Positions 1 to 8,951 are shown, counted from the stretch's first letter. The stretch: DNA of 64,000 bases from Bacillota bacterium (GCA_021847735.1 JAJZQD010000001.1:27936-91935), one strand, 5' to 3'. The notes: a model not told the origin generated them from the sequence alone. Program-made: numbers and translations.

Positions 1-30
1 TCGTTTGATCCCTCCATAAAGAATGTTTTC

Positions 31-417
31 TTAATGACATTTGCAAGCCTTACTACTCAGATTAAGGTTGCTTTCCTGTCCCAGGTAACGCTTAAGAATC
101 TTGATAGACATATCCAGCTGCTTGATGTCTTCCCGCAGGGAATCTAACCCATAGTAGCGTATTTGGTAATCGACATCCTCGGCAATGGAGTAGATTACCT
201 GGAAAATCTCCAGGCAAGGGTAAATAGCCTCATTGTGCTGGAAATCGTCCCAGTTATCAAAAATAATTCTTTTAGCGTGGACGTCTTCCAACTCCTGCAC
301 AAATTCGGCTTGATTTATCTGAAGCGTAGTGAATTTCCAGATAAGTTCCCTCGCTTGAATGGCTGCTTCCATACCTTCCTTCACTAAGTCGTCTATACCG
401 GTGTTCCGGCTTTTCAT
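31..417 (-). CDS. Hypothetical protein, last gene of the Mrp/DUF362 operon
   Basis: This 128-residue soluble protein belongs to no family I recognise. It is rich in charged residues and probably all-helical, with a Cys-Lys-Cys-His end that could bind metal. Its ATG at 417 sits against the mrp stop (419-421), and a ribosome-binding site AAGGGGGAAG lies inside the end of mrp, so the two are probably translationally coupled. That coupling suggests a function tied to the Mrp ATPase. No signal peptide or membrane segment is visible. Confidence 0.65.
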   Translation of the reverse strand: MKSRNTGIDDLVKEGMEAAIQARELIWKFTTLQINQAEFVQELEDVHAKRIIFDNWDDFQHNEAIYPCLEIFQVIYSIAEDVDYQIRYYGLDSLREDIKQLDMSIKILKRYLGQESNLNLSSKACKCH

Positions 418-418
418 G

Positions 419-1429
419 CTAGTCTTCCCCCTTACCGGCGTTTGCCACTTTGGACACCAGGTAATCCGCGATTTTACTGATTTCCCGCGCTACCAGGGAA
501 TCAGGGTGGTTTATGACCACCGGAATACCCGCATCTGAACTTTCATTTACTTCAACCATGAACGGAATACTGCCAAGGAAATCCACTTCCATCATTTTAG
601 CCAGGCGTTCAGCAGACCGCTGGCCAAATAGTTTGATGGGCTTTTCACAGTGCGGGCAGCAAAGAATACTCATATTCTCCAGTACGCCAAGTATTGGAAT
701 GTTCATCTCCTTGGCGGTGTTGATGGCCTTGGTGCAAACAATGGTGGAAACGTCCTGGGGAGTGCTGACTACTATCATCCCGTCTAAGCCCGGGATGGAA
801 CTCATGACGGTGAGGACCTCATCCCCGGTCCCGGGCGGCAGGTCAACCAGCAGGTAATCCAATTCACCCCAGTTTATCGTGCTTAAGAACTGCCGGATTA
901 TTCTCATCTTGAAAGGGCCCCGCCACATAACCGGGCTCTCCCGGCTGGGCCAAATCGAGTCAACGGAAACCATGTCGACACCATATGGTGTTCTTATCGG
1001 TTCGAAACGTAAATTATGGGTGTCCCCGCCGAACTGCTCTTCCTGATGTCCATGGCCGTGATGGTGATCGTGGTCGTGATGGTGATCATGGCCGCAGCAG
1101 TTGTCGTCATGATGATGGTGCCCCTCATGATTCGCTTGACTATTATGTCCCCCAGGCATTCGGTGAGAGGCCACATCCAGCTTTCCGGCAGCGCCCAGTA
1201 TTTTGGGCACTGCCGGCCCGTGCACATCGGCATCGAGAATAGCGACTTTACACCCTTGTTGGGCTAAAGTCACTGCCAAATTGACAGTGGCAGTGGTTTT
1301 ACCCACTCCGCCTTTTCCGCTGAATACAGCAATTTTGTGCTTCACCCGGCTCAATGACTGGGCAATAGGACTGTGCTGAGCCTGCCATTGTTCCCGGGCC
1401 TGCTGTTTTAAGTCATAAAAACTATCCAT
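419..1429 (-). CDS. mrp: Mrp/NBP35-type P-loop ATPase with His-rich insert
   Basis: This is a 336-residue Mrp/ApbC-type ATPase, a cytosolic family that carries or inserts iron-sulfur clusters. The deviant Walker A motif GKGGVGKTT is near residue 39, followed by the DADVHGP switch. The C-terminal half has DLPPGTGDE and a Cys-Cys-Pro-His-Cys motif that normally binds the bridging cluster at the dimer interface. Unusually, residues of about 95-130 form an insert of mostly His and Asp with two Cys (HHHHDDNCCGHD). Such tracts are typical of nickel or cobalt chaperones and not of housekeeping Mrp. The gene follows a DUF362 gene by 5 bp and overlaps the next gene's leader. I infer a dedicated metallocluster carrier for this operon. 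Confidence 0.9.
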   Translation of the reverse strand: MDSFYDLKQQAREQWQAQHSPIAQSLSRVKHKIAVFSGKGGVGKTTATVNLAVTLAQQGCKVAILDADVHGPAVPKILGAAGKLDVASHRMPGGHNSQANHEGHHHHDDNCCGHDHHHDHDHHHGHGHQEEQFGGDTHNLRFEPIRTPYGVDMVSVDSIWPSRESPVMWRGPFKMRIIRQFLSTINWGELDYLLVDLPPGTGDEVLTVMSSIPGLDGMIVVSTPQDVSTIVCTKAINTAKEMNIPILGVLENMSILCCPHCEKPIKLFGQRSAERLAKMMEVDFLGSIPFMVEVNESSDAGIPVVINHPDSLVAREISKIADYLVSKVANAGKGED

Positions 1430-1434
1430 TTTAT

Positions 1435-2574
1435 TTAGCCCCCTATCATTTCCAGGTGATATTTGCGCAACCCCAACCCAAAGTCTTCGGCATACTGTAA
1501 AGGATATGAGGTGTCAACCCCGTGGATTTCTTCAAATTTCAGGCTGTCGGGCGCCAGAGTGCTATATCCCTGTGACTTTTGGAATACCAGTCCGGGGGCT
1601 TTATTAATCAGGTCTAAGGAAGCCTGATCAATCGCCACAGGATCACGAGAAGCCAGGATACCCAGATCAGGGGTGATGCTCTGGTCGTTTACCGTGTAGT
1701 AATCTGGATACTTGCCCACATCCAGAAGGAAGTTCAGGTAGAACAGTTTTCCCATGGTAGCGACGTTCACCGCTGTAGCGGCTTCCACAACCCGTTTCTG
1801 GAATCTGGGATAAGACTCTTTATTAACCTTCAGAGCGCCCTGGGCACAAAAACCGAGGCAATAATGATTACATCCTTTGCAACGGCCATGATCTACTTTT
1901 ACCACTCCATTATTGGCAGTGATAGCCTGGGTCGGGCATAGCGCTACACAATCCTCGCAATTAGTGCACCTGGCTGTGTCAACTACCGGTTTCAGCGGGT
2001 CAAATATCCGCCATTTCCCTTTTTGCGAGGAGCAACCGACACCTTTGTTAAACAGAGCGCCGTTTAAACCGAAAAACGGGTGGCCGGTAACATGGGAAAC
2101 GACAACCATAGCGGCAACCTCAACAACACCCCTGGCAACTTCGATACCGCCCAGCTCGTCACCGTCAATCGGCAGCAGTTCATCTTCCGCGCCTGTATAC
2201 CCGTCCGCCGGAAGAATGTCTTTACCCAGTAATGCACCGGGATAACCGTTGACAGAAGTTGTATAAAACCAGTCACTGGGCCCCCTCAGGGTGTTGCCAA
2301 TCATGCCCACAGTGTCCATAATAACAGGGATACCCTTCAGCTCCGTTATCTTTTCCACGATGGCCCTTACCATGACAGGGCGTAAATATCTGATATTACC
2401 AAGCTCACCGATATTTATTTTGACGCCCACATAGTCGCCGGGTTTAAAAAGGTCTTTAAGACCGCTGATATCCAGGAGTCCATCAAGGGCTCTGACCATT
2501 CCGCCGCTCATACAGTAGCTCCCCGAGTCCACTCCCCAAACTATACTGCTGTTGGATTCCGGCAAAAGTACCAC
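1435..2574 (-). CDS. DUF362 protein with two 4Fe-4S motifs
   Basis: This 379-residue protein has the DUF362 fold and an embedded bacterial ferredoxin module. One motif is CTNCEDCVALCP and the second is CKGCNHYCLGFC, at roughly residues 197-245, so two 4Fe-4S clusters are plausible. DUF362 proteins are iron-sulfur proteins of largely unknown function. No signal peptide is seen, so it is probably cytosolic. It is the second DUF362 gene in the operon and is only moderately similar to the one at 3004-4365. It lies 56 bp after the DUF4242 gene and 5 bp before mrp. The N-terminus starts MVLLPESNSS. Confidence 0.85.
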   Translation of the reverse strand: MVLLPESNSSIVWGVDSGSYCMSGGMVRALDGLLDISGLKDLFKPGDYVGVKINIGELGNIRYLRPVMVRAIVEKITELKGIPVIMDTVGMIGNTLRGPSDWFYTTSVNGYPGALLGKDILPADGYTGAEDELLPIDGDELGGIEVARGVVEVAAMVVVSHVTGHPFFGLNGALFNKGVGCSSQKGKWRIFDPLKPVVDTARCTNCEDCVALCPTQAITANNGVVKVDHGRCKGCNHYCLGFCAQGALKVNKESYPRFQKRVVEAATAVNVATMGKLFYLNFLLDVGKYPDYYTVNDQSITPDLGILASRDPVAIDQASLDLINKAPGLVFQKSQGYSTLAPDSLKFEEIHGVDTSYPLQYAEDFGLGLRKYHLEMIGG

Positions 2575-2630
2575 CTACTTTTTTGTAATTGATTTTATTG
2601 CCCAAAATATAATTGCCAAAACAGGACCTC

Positions 2631-2900
2631 TTAAGCAGTCGTAGGGTCAATTATTGTTACGACCTTTGAAACACTGTTAGCCGGAAAACCCCCTCGTTTT
2701 GCGTGTTCACGAACCATTTCTTCGTTGGGAGCGATATAGATACAGTAAATCTTGTCACTGGTAACATAACTTTGCACCCACTGGATTTGCGGCCCAAGCT
2801 GGTTTAGGATTCCACAGGACTTCTGTGAAATACCCTGCAGGTCTTGGGGAGTCAGATTTCCAGCACCGGGAATTTCTCGTTCAATTACGTATTTTGGCAT
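2631..2900 (-). CDS. DUF4242 small protein, possible nickel-binding protein
   Basis: This 89-residue protein begins MPKYVIEREIPGAGNLT and has the length and pattern of the DUF4242 family, a ferredoxin-like alpha/beta fold. Streptomyces SCO4226, a family member, is known to bind nickel. Features visible here are the YVTSDKIYCIYIAPNEE strand-helix and a C-terminal VVTIIDP strand. The start has a clear ribosome-binding site (AAGGAGGATCCCAA). It sits between two DUF362 genes and is probably co-transcribed with them. A role in nickel binding in this operon is inferred from the family and from the His-rich Mrp downstream. Confidence 0.7.
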   Translation of the reverse strand: MPKYVIEREIPGAGNLTPQDLQGISQKSCGILNQLGPQIQWVQSYVTSDKIYCIYIAPNEEMVREHAKRGGFPANSVSKVVTIIDPTTA

Positions 2901-3003
2901 TTGGGATCCTCCTTACTTTTATTTGGCACTGCGTCCTGTTAGTTGGGACGCTCCCCGCTGACGGGGAGCGTCAAATCCCTATACAACGTGACAAGAAACA
3001 ATC

Positions 3004-4365
3004 TTACTTTTTCCCCAGGTCTGGACCGTAATCTTTGTAAATGTCGATATTAAACGGCTTCCGATTATATGGTTGAATCTCCTTGACATAATCGTGCTTC
3101 TTCCAGATTTCACGCAACAGAAGCGCAGTCGGCTCCTGGCGAATCTGCCACTTGGCGATATGCTCCCTGGTCATAGGAGGCTCGTAGGTGATTAATTCGT
3201 AATCCATTGTTCCCATTCCAAGTTTTACGCCGGCATTCAATTGATACCTGGGCGGTACGCTCTGGGTAACTTTGAACTTGTCATCACCCGGCTTAACTCC
3301 GGCGTCTTCCAGCATGTTGTTGGCTGCGCCCGGGGGAATTGGGGCGGCATCGATTTTATCTAATATTGCTGTGTCCATTGCCACGATGTCCTTGGATGCA
3401 AACACTCCGATGTCAGGGCTTACAGGAAGGGTTGCCCACGGGATGCAGTCACAGTTCGGGTCAGTATCAATTGCATAGGCCATGTGGCCTACTTTGCCTT
3501 CCCCAAAGGTCTTCAACACAGCCTTGGCTGCATCAGACATACCAATCTGGGCATATGCGAAATACTCCGGCCGGAATCCCTGAGATGTGTGTCCGGTAAA
3601 AATACAGGTTACCTGGCAGCCATAGCACAACTGGCATTTATCGGTATTCCTGCGGAACCCTTTCTCATCAATTGTGATAGCCCCGGCATGGCAACCATCC
3701 ATGCACTGCTCGTGGAACTCACATTTTAAACCGGCACAGGCGCTGGGATCGCTTAAAGGCCAGCCGATAGCATCGCCGGGCTCGCCCCAGTGAGCCAAGT
3801 GCTCAACAAATTTTCCACGCTTGGATTGTCCCCCGATACCAATGTTCTTAATGGCCCCGCCGTAGCTGGTGATGGGATGCCCTTTAGCGTGTGCCAGGTT
3901 AATCATGGCATCAGCCATGGCAATCCCAGAAGCAACATAAGCCTCTTTCAAGACAATACCTTCCGGTAAGTCTACCCTTACATCATCGCAACCCGACCAA
4001 CCGTCGGCTATTACCAGCGGGCAACCGAGTGCATCAGGCGTAAAGCCGTGCCGGTAAGCGGTTTCTAACTCCAGGGTGGCAGTGATCCTGGAGTTGAAAG
4101 CGTGATAGGGTAAGGTGGTGGTGTCAGTCACAAACGGGCGGCCGCCCACAGCTTTAACTTCTTCCACGATAGCGGCCACCAATTCAGGTCTCAGGCACCT
4201 AGTCCGGTTATATTCGCCTACGTGAATCTTCACTGCTACCGAGTCACCTTTTGCTATACACTTGTCAAGCCCCGCTTCGTAGAATAGATCCTTTGCCTTA
4301 CAGACCAGACTTTCTGTCCAGTTAGTGGCATTTGCATCAGAAAACCAAACCTTAGATTTTGCCAT
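3004..4365 (-). CDS. DUF362 iron-sulfur protein, first gene of the sigma-54 operon
   Basis: This 453-residue DUF362 protein carries a Cys-rich centre, CAGLKCEFHEQCMDGC, followed by CQLCYGCQVTC. The spacing is atypical for a standard ferredoxin but fits two cluster sites. I start it at ATG 4365 (MAKSKVWFSD) because AGGAGGG lies 5-6 nt upstream; an upstream in-frame ATG at 4386 has no good site. It heads the operon running to position 31. A sigma-54-like promoter lies about 115 nt upstream of the start, next to a sigma-54 activator gene, so regulated expression is likely. The substrate is unknown. Confidence 0.85.
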   Translation of the reverse strand: MAKSKVWFSDANATNWTESLVCKAKDLFYEAGLDKCIAKGDSVAVKIHVGEYNRTRCLRPELVAAIVEEVKAVGGRPFVTDTTTLPYHAFNSRITATLELETAYRHGFTPDALGCPLVIADGWSGCDDVRVDLPEGIVLKEAYVASGIAMADAMINLAHAKGHPITSYGGAIKNIGIGGQSKRGKFVEHLAHWGEPGDAIGWPLSDPSACAGLKCEFHEQCMDGCHAGAITIDEKGFRRNTDKCQLCYGCQVTCIFTGHTSQGFRPEYFAYAQIGMSDAAKAVLKTFGEGKVGHMAYAIDTDPNCDCIPWATLPVSPDIGVFASKDIVAMDTAILDKIDAAPIPPGAANNMLEDAGVKPGDDKFKVTQSVPPRYQLNAGVKLGMGTMDYELITYEPPMTREHIAKWQIRQEPTALLLREIWKKHDYVKEIQPYNRKPFNIDIYKDYGPDLGKK

Positions 4366-4489
4366 TTTTACCCTCCTCTTTTCCACAAAATACGTCTAAA
4401 TGTCGACCTCTTGCATGTAACCTCCTAGACACCCCTCCCTCAGTAAGAAATAGCGCCATATACCGTTTGACACCTGTCTTTAATATTAT

Positions 4490-4505
4490 TGCAATTATCA
4501 TGCCA
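4490..4505 (-). promoter_or_regulatory. Sigma-54 (RpoN) type promoter of the DUF362 operon
   Basis: On the minus strand the sequence reads TGGCATGATAATTGCA, which matches the -24/-12 pattern TGGCAY-N5-TTGCA with the essential GG-N10-GC spacing. It points at the DUF362 gene, and the start site would be near 4479. The adjacent upstream gene encodes a GAFTGA-containing sigma-54 activator, which supports the call. Confidence 0.75.
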
Positions 4506-4550
4506 GGGTTAAAACAAATGCCCTGATTAAAGGAAAACCGTTAAAATACA

Positions 4551-4584
4551 AAAAAAAAAGCATATGCTGAAGCATATGCTTTAG
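4551..4584 (-). terminator. Rho-independent terminator after the response regulator gene
   Basis: On the minus strand AAGCATATGCT-TC-AGCATATGCTT is followed by a run of nine T. It lies 67 bp beyond the response-regulator stop and upstream of the sigma-54 promoter, separating the two transcription units. Confidence 0.85.
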
Positions 4585-4602
4585 ATGCAACCGTTGTTTT
4601 TC

Positions 4603-4649
4603 TGTCCTAACAGGACATTAAGTTGTTCCTGTGGGACAATACTTTGTCC
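4603..4649 (-). promoter_or_regulatory. Cluster of TGTCC/GGACA palindromes, candidate activator sites
   Basis: Three overlapping or adjacent inverted repeats share the half-site TGTCC/GGACA: TGTCCTAACAGGACA at 4603-4617, TTGTTCCTGTGGGACAA at 4623-4639 and GGACAATACTTTGTCC at 4634-4649. They lie about 100-145 bp upstream of the sigma-54 promoter, the usual distance for enhancer-binding activators. Their recognition by the response regulator at 4651-6120 is inferred. Confidence 0.55.
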
Positions 4650-4650
4650 G

Positions 4651-6120
4651 CTACTTGCCCAGGTATATATATTTCAAAGTCCTGGGCGAGATGCCCAGTA
4701 AATTAGCAGCAGCTTTCCTGTCCCCCAGTGTTTCGGCCAGGGCTTTCTTGACCAGGCTTTTAGCCACCGAATTTCTTAAATTATTTATATTATCCAAGAC
4801 GCCGGTTAAATCCAAGGTTTTTCTCTCCCGCAGCCGGTGTTCCAATCTCTCCACCAGCAGGTTGGCATCCCTGCCAAGCACATCAAACATTTCCCCCCCG
4901 GTTTCATCGATTCTGTCGCCGCCACCACCGGCGGCCCTGGTTTTAAGGCGGCAGGTTAATAACTTTTCCGGCAGGTGGCGTGGCTTGATAACAGGCTCGT
5001 CTACCACCGCTACCAGTCGTTGAATAAGGTTACCCAGTTCCCGGACATTACCGGGCCAATTATATTCACACAATATCTCAACTGTTTCCGCAGCTAACTT
5101 TTGCACTCCACCGTCCTTCCCCTCGGCAAACCGTCTTAGATAGTAATCCAGGAAACATGGTATGTCTTCTTTACGTTCACGCAGGGGAGGTATTTTCATA
5201 GTCAAGACGTCCAACCGATAAAACAGGTCCTGGCGAAAAATTCTGTTATCAACGGCTTCATCCAAAATTACGTTAGTAGCCGCAATGATTCTGGAATCAG
5301 TTTTCAGGCTGGTTTCCCCGCCAACCCGCATAAATTCCCCTGACTCCAAAACTCGCAAAAGCTTGGCCTGGGTAGACAGGGATGCTTCACTGATTTCATC
5401 AAGAAACAGGGAGCCATTGCTGGCTATTTCAAAATAACCTTTCCTTGTTTTATTGGCGCCTGTAAAAGCACCCTTTTCATAACCGAAAAGTTCACTTTCC
5501 AGCAAGGTTTCGGAAATAGCAGCACAGTTAATCGGAACAAAGGGTTTTTCTGCCCTTTTACTGAAATTATGTATCAACCTGGCAATAACTTCTTTTCCTG
5601 TCCCCGTTTCCCCCTGAATCAGGACCGTTACGTTTTTGACCGCAATCCTCCGGGCCAGGTCAACGACCTGTAACATTTGCTCGTTTTTTCCGAACACCAG
5701 ACCGGATTCCTCCACCATTTCCTGCAGGTTTATGTTCTGGTCATGGGAAACCGTGTTTAGGGCACTGTCGATCAGCCTTTCTAACTCATTCAAGTCATCA
5801 AAAGGTTTTTCAATATAATCAAGTGCCCCTATCTGCATCGCAGCGATAGCCGATTTTACGGTGCTGTACCCGGTCATAATGATTACCTGGCAACCGTAGG
5901 CCTTGGACTTAATCTGTTTTAACAGCGTTAGTCCTTCAATATCCGGAAGTTTCAGGTCTAACAATGCAAGATGAAACTTTTCTCTCTCAATTGTCTCTTG
6001 GGCTTCCCGTCCAGATTGAATAGCGGTAACCTCATATCCCTTGTTTCTTAAAAGGTAGGAGAAGAAGGTGCAAATTTCTTTCTCGTCATCCACAACCAGT
6101 ATCCTTTGCAGTTGGCCCAC
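4651..6120 (-). CDS. NtrC-family sigma-54-dependent response regulator
   Basis: This 489-residue protein has three domains. The receiver (1-120) has acidic residues DDE at 11-13 and the phospho-acceptor Asp55 in LALLDLKLPD. The AAA+ domain (about 140-375) has Walker A GETGTGKE, the sigma-54-contacting GAFTGA loop and Walker B SLFLDEIS. A C-terminal Fis-type helix-turn-helix ends DRKAAANLLGISPRTLKYIY. A linker of about 50 residues with a Gly-rich stretch precedes the helix-turn-helix and is longer than usual. The start is GTG at 6120, 18 bp after the kinase gene, so the two form a two-component pair. The likely target is the DUF362 operon downstream. Confidence 0.93.
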   Translation of the reverse strand: MGQLQRILVVDDEKEICTFFSYLLRNKGYEVTAIQSGREAQETIEREKFHLALLDLKLPDIEGLTLLKQIKSKAYGCQVIIMTGYSTVKSAIAAMQIGALDYIEKPFDDLNELERLIDSALNTVSHDQNINLQEMVEESGLVFGKNEQMLQVVDLARRIAVKNVTVLIQGETGTGKEVIARLIHNFSKRAEKPFVPINCAAISETLLESELFGYEKGAFTGANKTRKGYFEIASNGSLFLDEISEASLSTQAKLLRVLESGEFMRVGGETSLKTDSRIIAATNVILDEAVDNRIFRQDLFYRLDVLTMKIPPLRERKEDIPCFLDYYLRRFAEGKDGGVQKLAAETVEILCEYNWPGNVRELGNLIQRLVAVVDEPVIKPRHLPEKLLTCRLKTRAAGGGGDRIDETGGEMFDVLGRDANLLVERLEHRLRERKTLDLTGVLDNINNLRNSVAKSLVKKALAETLGDRKAAANLLGISPRTLKYIYLGK

Positions 6121-6137
6121 CCCCTGTCAGCATTCTG

Positions 6138-7781
6138 TCAGTTGCTTGACGGCAATAACACCGTGAACTTACTCCCCATGCCGGGTGTACTCTCACACTC
6201 TATGTTTCCCCCGTGATTCTGAATAATCCCCATACTCACTGCCAAGCCCAATCCTGTTCCCTTACCAACGTCTTTGGTAGTATAAAAAGGGGTAAATATT
6301 TCGGATAACTGTTCTTTTTGCATACCGCAGCCATTATCTTCAATAGAGATAGACAGGTGGTCTTTTCCACTTCTTGTACACCGGCCGCTGGAAATAAAAA
6401 TCATTCTGTTGTCTTCCCTGCTATCCAAAGCGTCTTTGGCATTAATGAGAAGATTGACGATGACCTGTTCTAACTGCTGGCTGCTGCCGAAAATCTCAGG
6501 TAACTCCGGTTCCAGTTCGCATTTTATTTCCATCCGGTCTTGGCGAATTTGGTGACCGACTAAACCAATCGCCCTGTTAACTACCTCATTGATTGAAACT
6601 ATCTCACCGTCCAATTGCTGTTTTCTGGCAAAAGACAGTAAATTTTGAACAATGGTCTTGCACCTCACCCCACATTGATTAATATCTTCCATCAATACAT
6701 AACTCTCATTTTCCCGGGGCAGCTCCCTCATTAAAAGTTGGGCGTTGCCCAGTATCGCTGTCAATGGGCTGTTAAGCTCATGAGCAACTCCTGCAGCCAG
6801 CTTGCCGATAGCGGCCAGTTTTTCTGACTGGATTAACTGTGACTCTACAGCCATCTGCTGGGTAACATCCTTAAATGTCTCAACAACCCCCTTTATCCGG
6901 TCGTTGCTCCTAAACATCGGATATGTGTAAACATCGTAAACGTTTTTATCAAACCTTTCAACAAACTCGTAGGACCTTGCAGCGGAAGACGCTCTCTCCT
7001 CAAACATATGGCACCGTTTACAAGGTTCTGTTCTTTGGTAGATTACTTCATAACACTTTTTCCCTTTGTGAGCACCCAACTGAAAAATCTTTCTGGCTGC
7101 TTCATTGTACCTGATTATTTCAAATTTGGTATTAATTATTACGATGGCGTCAGTGATTGCCAGAAAGGTGTCTTCCCATTCCCGTTCCCTTGAACTGATT
7201 TCAGAAAAAAGTTTCATATTGTTTAAACCTACGGAAAAGTGGGCAGCCAGCTGGTTCAGAAATGCCACATCCTGCAAAGAGTAAGCATTTTTTTTCATGC
7301 TCTTGACAGCAAGAATGCCGATCACAGTGTTTTTTACCATCAGAGGAACAAAAACCGCGGAGCCCCAATGTTTATCATTGCTTACTGTCAATCCGAAATC
7401 TTGGGTTTCATCAGGGAGGATCAGACTTTTTTTGTTACTGATTATAAAGCGGCAAATCTTGTTGGGATTACATGAGGTCCGGCAACATCCCGGCTCGGAA
7501 TCACCCATAAAACACTTGCATTCACCATCAACAAAGGTAGATAAATTAAAATCGTCAACAGGCAGAACGGTGGTCAATTTTCCAACCAAGCAGCTGATTA
7601 TCCGTTCAATAGGTAAATCCACGGTGAAAGACTTGGCAACCCGGTTGATGATTTCCAATTGCTTGTTCCGCAGTGTAACTTCTTCAATTTTTTGCTGTAA
7701 TTCAACATAATAGTTTTTCTTGGAGGATCCTATACCCGTTAGCGTCTCTAATATTTTCAGTTTTTCCGCTTCCATGGCCAA
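6138..7781 (-). CDS. Sensor histidine kinase (GAF-PAS-HisKA-HATPase)
   Basis: This is a 547-residue kinase without transmembrane segments, so a cytosolic sensor. A short coiled coil (about 22-45) leads to a GAF domain (about 50-195) containing six Cys between residues 88 and 110 (C88, C90, C99, C100, C104, C110), which suggests a metal or redox site. A PAS domain follows with CYEV and PCKRC Cys motifs. The phospho-acceptor His is in AGVAHELNSPLTAILG, and the ATPase domain has NLLINAKDA and GKGTGLGLAV. It is paired with the sigma-54 activator 18 bp downstream. The signal is unknown; redox state, metal or a gas such as CO are candidates. Confidence 0.92.
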   Translation of the reverse strand: MAMEAEKLKILETLTGIGSSKKNYYVELQQKIEEVTLRNKQLEIINRVAKSFTVDLPIERIISCLVGKLTTVLPVDDFNLSTFVDGECKCFMGDSEPGCCRTSCNPNKICRFIISNKKSLILPDETQDFGLTVSNDKHWGSAVFVPLMVKNTVIGILAVKSMKKNAYSLQDVAFLNQLAAHFSVGLNNMKLFSEISSREREWEDTFLAITDAIVIINTKFEIIRYNEAARKIFQLGAHKGKKCYEVIYQRTEPCKRCHMFEERASSAARSYEFVERFDKNVYDVYTYPMFRSNDRIKGVVETFKDVTQQMAVESQLIQSEKLAAIGKLAAGVAHELNSPLTAILGNAQLLMRELPRENESYVLMEDINQCGVRCKTIVQNLLSFARKQQLDGEIVSINEVVNRAIGLVGHQIRQDRMEIKCELEPELPEIFGSSQQLEQVIVNLLINAKDALDSREDNRMIFISSGRCTRSGKDHLSISIEDNGCGMQKEQLSEIFTPFYTTKDVGKGTGLGLAVSMGIIQNHGGNIECESTPGMGSKFTVLLPSSN

Positions 7782-7797
7782 CCCCTCTTCAAGCTAT

Positions 7798-8946
7798 TTA
7801 CAGGACTGCCGTAAAAAGCTTTAATATGTCGTCAACTTGGACTTCCTTAGGGTTTGTTATGATACAAACATCTACCATGGCGTTTTCACTCAATTTGATT
7901 AAAAGTTCATCGGTAAGCCCCACTTCTGGCAGCTTTTCAAGTATTCCTATATCTTTTGCCAGCCTGCGGACAGCCTCTATAGCCTTTTGAGCCGCATCTC
8001 TCCGGCTCAGACCGAATACTCTCTGGTCCATAGCTTCGGCAATGGAACCAAATCTCTCAATAGCAGATGACAGGTTATACTCCATTACAGAAGGCAGCAA
8101 TATAGCGTTGGCTTCACCGTGAGGCATGTCCAGGAGTCCTCCTAATTGGTGACTCATGGCGTGCACCAGTCCCAGTATGGCATTGGAAAGGGCTAGTCCT
8201 GCCTGTAAACTGGCCATGGCCATAGCGTCTTTAGCTTCTAAATTGGTGCGGTTAGATACGGAAACCGGTAAATACCTTGTAGCAAGCTTAATGGCGTTCA
8301 AAGCCTGTATATCTGTTAACGGCGTTGCCGCCAGGGAAACATAAGCTTCAATGGCATGGGTTAAGGCATCCATACCGGTATTCGCGGTCAATTGTTTGTC
8401 CTTAGTGGTAAGTGTCCTGGGATCTATCAATGAAATATCAGGTACTAAAGATTTCGAACCGATAACCATTTTCATTTGTCTTTTGGTATTGGTAACCACA
8501 GCAAGCTGGGTGACTTCAGCCCCTGAGCCTGCCGTTGTGGGAACAGCCACTATAGGCGGCAGCGCTTGCTGGACTTTATCCGCTCCCTCGAAGTCACTAA
8601 TATGCCCACCGTTTGTGCTGAGCAGGGCAATAGCTTTAGCAGTGTCAATAGAACTGCCACCGCCTATCCCGAGGACAGCGTTACAGCCTGTTTCAAGATA
8701 TTTCTCCAGCCCCTTATGAACTTCATGGTCTTTGGGGTTGCTGGTAATGTCGTGCCAGATGATGTAATCCAAGCCCGCTTCCTTAATAGGCGGTACTGCC
8801 TTGTCGACCCATCCGGCTTCCATGACCCCAGGGTCGCTAACTATGAAAACTTTCTTGACCCCCAGCCTAACTAGGCTTTCCCCCACTTGTTCAAGAGCTC
8901 CCCGCCCAAAAATAATTTCCGGGGAAACAAATTTGTACAATTCCAT
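7798..8946 (-). CDS. Iron-containing alcohol dehydrogenase
   Basis: This 382-residue group III alcohol dehydrogenase interconverts an alcohol and aldehyde with NAD(P)H. GGGSSIDTAK binds the cofactor, and the metal ligands are Asp and His in GMDALTHAIEAY plus the two His in GLVHAMSHQLGGLLDMPHGE. Length and motifs are complete. I prefer the ATG at 8946 (MELYKFVSPE), preceded by AGGTGA at 5 nt, over GTG 8955, which overlaps the larC stop. It lies 17 bp upstream of the kinase gene and is probably co-transcribed with larC. The substrate cannot be told from sequence. Confidence 0.9.
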   Translation of the reverse strand: MELYKFVSPEIIFGRGALEQVGESLVRLGVKKVFIVSDPGVMEAGWVDKAVPPIKEAGLDYIIWHDITSNPKDHEVHKGLEKYLETGCNAVLGIGGGSSIDTAKAIALLSTNGGHISDFEGADKVQQALPPIVAVPTTAGSGAEVTQLAVVTNTKRQMKMVIGSKSLVPDISLIDPRTLTTKDKQLTANTGMDALTHAIEAYVSLAATPLTDIQALNAIKLATRYLPVSVSNRTNLEAKDAMAMASLQAGLALSNAILGLVHAMSHQLGGLLDMPHGEANAILLPSVMEYNLSSAIERFGSIAEAMDQRVFGLSRRDAAQKAIEAVRRLAKDIGILEKLPEVGLTDELLIKLSENAMVDVCIITNPKEVQVDDILKLFTAVL

Positions 8947-8951
8947 TTTTC

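Noticed and set aside
985..1267. Plus-strand hydrophobic proteins opposite the His-rich insert of mrp
   Set aside because: His codons read backwards give Met/Val-rich frames. The minus-strand Mrp frame is certain.
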